The position numbers were made by a program, and so were the translations under genes. DNA of 53,618 bases, from the NCBI GenBank assembly GCA_019322735.1, contig JAHWIG010000001.1, positions 1 through 53,618 of the forward strand. The letters are read 5' to 3'. The notes beneath the pieces are model-generated. The model saw only the letters and a list, made by a program, of their open reading frames with translations. It was not told where the DNA came from and made no database searches. Each line of letters opens with the position of its first letter. The stretch's first letter is position 1. Positions 53,400 through 53,618 of the stretch are shown here, piece by piece. The stretch is from Candidatus Woesearchaeota archaeon (GTDB taxonomy: Archaea > Nanobdellota > Nanobdellia > Woesearchaeales > BS150m-G63).

Positions 53400-53618
53400 A
53401 TGATAATAAATAAAACAAAAAAGACAATAATATCAAAAAAATATAAACAATGCAAAACTCTTTTATCAAAGACAATTGGATTAATGTTTTCCATTAAACC
53501 CAAAACTCTTTTATTTATCTGGAAACAAGAAAAAATAAGAAGTATTCACATGTTCTTTGTTTTCTTTCCAATTGATTGTATTTACTTAAACAAAGAAAAA
53601 AAAGTCATATCCCTAAAA
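53400..53618 (+). CDS. DUF192 family protein (3-prime partial)
   Basis: The first 73 codons are in the window and the frame is open to the end. The core motif is visible: TIGLMFSIKP, then SIHMFFVFFPIDCIYLN, where GLMF and HMFFV-x-FPID are hallmarks of DUF192. Function unknown. TTATATAAAT at 53371-53380 ends 19 nt before the ATG. The gap from 53326 holds only this promoter and that of the giant gene. Confidence 0.88.
   Translation, partial: MIINKTKKTIISKKYKQCKTLLSKTIGLMFSIKPKTLLFIWKQEKIRSIHMFFVFFPIDCIYLNKEKKVISLK

Overview
This window is an AT-rich, gene-dense archaeal chromosome segment, most likely from a DPANN-type archaeon (Woesearchaeota/Pacearchaeota-like; the lineage is inference). Archaeal identity rests on aRF1, aIF5A with a hypusination lysine, the ribosomal proteins eL43 and eL40, RNA polymerase subunit P, KEOPS Pcc1, prefoldin beta, RFC large subunit, a DRG-type GTPase, a FlaI/FlaJ pair, a TrmG10-type methylase, tRNA introns with bulge-helix-bulge geometry, and TATA boxes ending about 22-25 nt before many start codons. 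Some genes look bacterial in origin: an AspRS without its GAD domain, a queuosine-type TGT, and surface proteins with domains common in marine bacteria.

Layout. 1-4.3 kb: a membrane-anchored HerA/DUF87-type ATPase with an outside Ig-like region, a coiled-coil partner one base downstream, and a DUF1003 protein. 4.3-14.2 kb: tRNA-Cys with an intron, a LamG-like surface protein, CysRS, two unknown genes, ValRS, a small unknown, RFC large subunit, GlyRS, an OB-fold SSB-like protein and tRNA-Phe. 14.2-23.8 kb: a dockerin-like surface protein, then a type IV pilus/archaellum-like locus (FlaJ, FlaI, a FlaC/D/E-like protein, a coiled-coil protein, three tandem paralogous membrane proteins and a small anchored protein). 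23.8-33.3 kb: AspRS, SpoIIM-like protein, a secreted Cys-rich protein, TGT, AsnRS, DRG GTPase, a small MscS channel, and a compact minus-strand operon that starts with tRNA-Pro carrying a 114-nt T-loop intron and runs through eL43, rpoP, pcc1, prefoldin beta and UPF0147. 33.3-42.8 kb: aRF1, an SprT-like metalloprotease, aIF5A, eL40, a site-2 protease, TrmJ, tRNA-Ala, a wHTH protein, TrmG10, a PfkB kinase, class I FBP aldolase, two paralogous surface proteins and PCMT. 42.8-53.6 kb: a secreted Lon-like Ser/Lys protease, a probable minus-strand ncRNA, a lipoprotein with two PLD motifs, S-adenosylhomocysteinase, an acidic unknown, a regulatory region with phased repeats upstream of a coiled-coil/HTH gene, a 1617-residue Cys-rich surface protein with a cupredoxin-like head, and the start of a DUF192 gene.

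Two themes stand out. One is translation: five aminoacyl-tRNA synthetases, four tRNAs, release, initiation and modification factors, several of them streamlined. The other is the cell surface: a FlaI/FlaJ machine, a HerA-like motor, and several secreted or anchored proteins. Three of the surface proteins share one N-terminal anchor motif and a conserved 20-plus-base start region. No CRISPR array, transposase, rRNA or integrase was seen.
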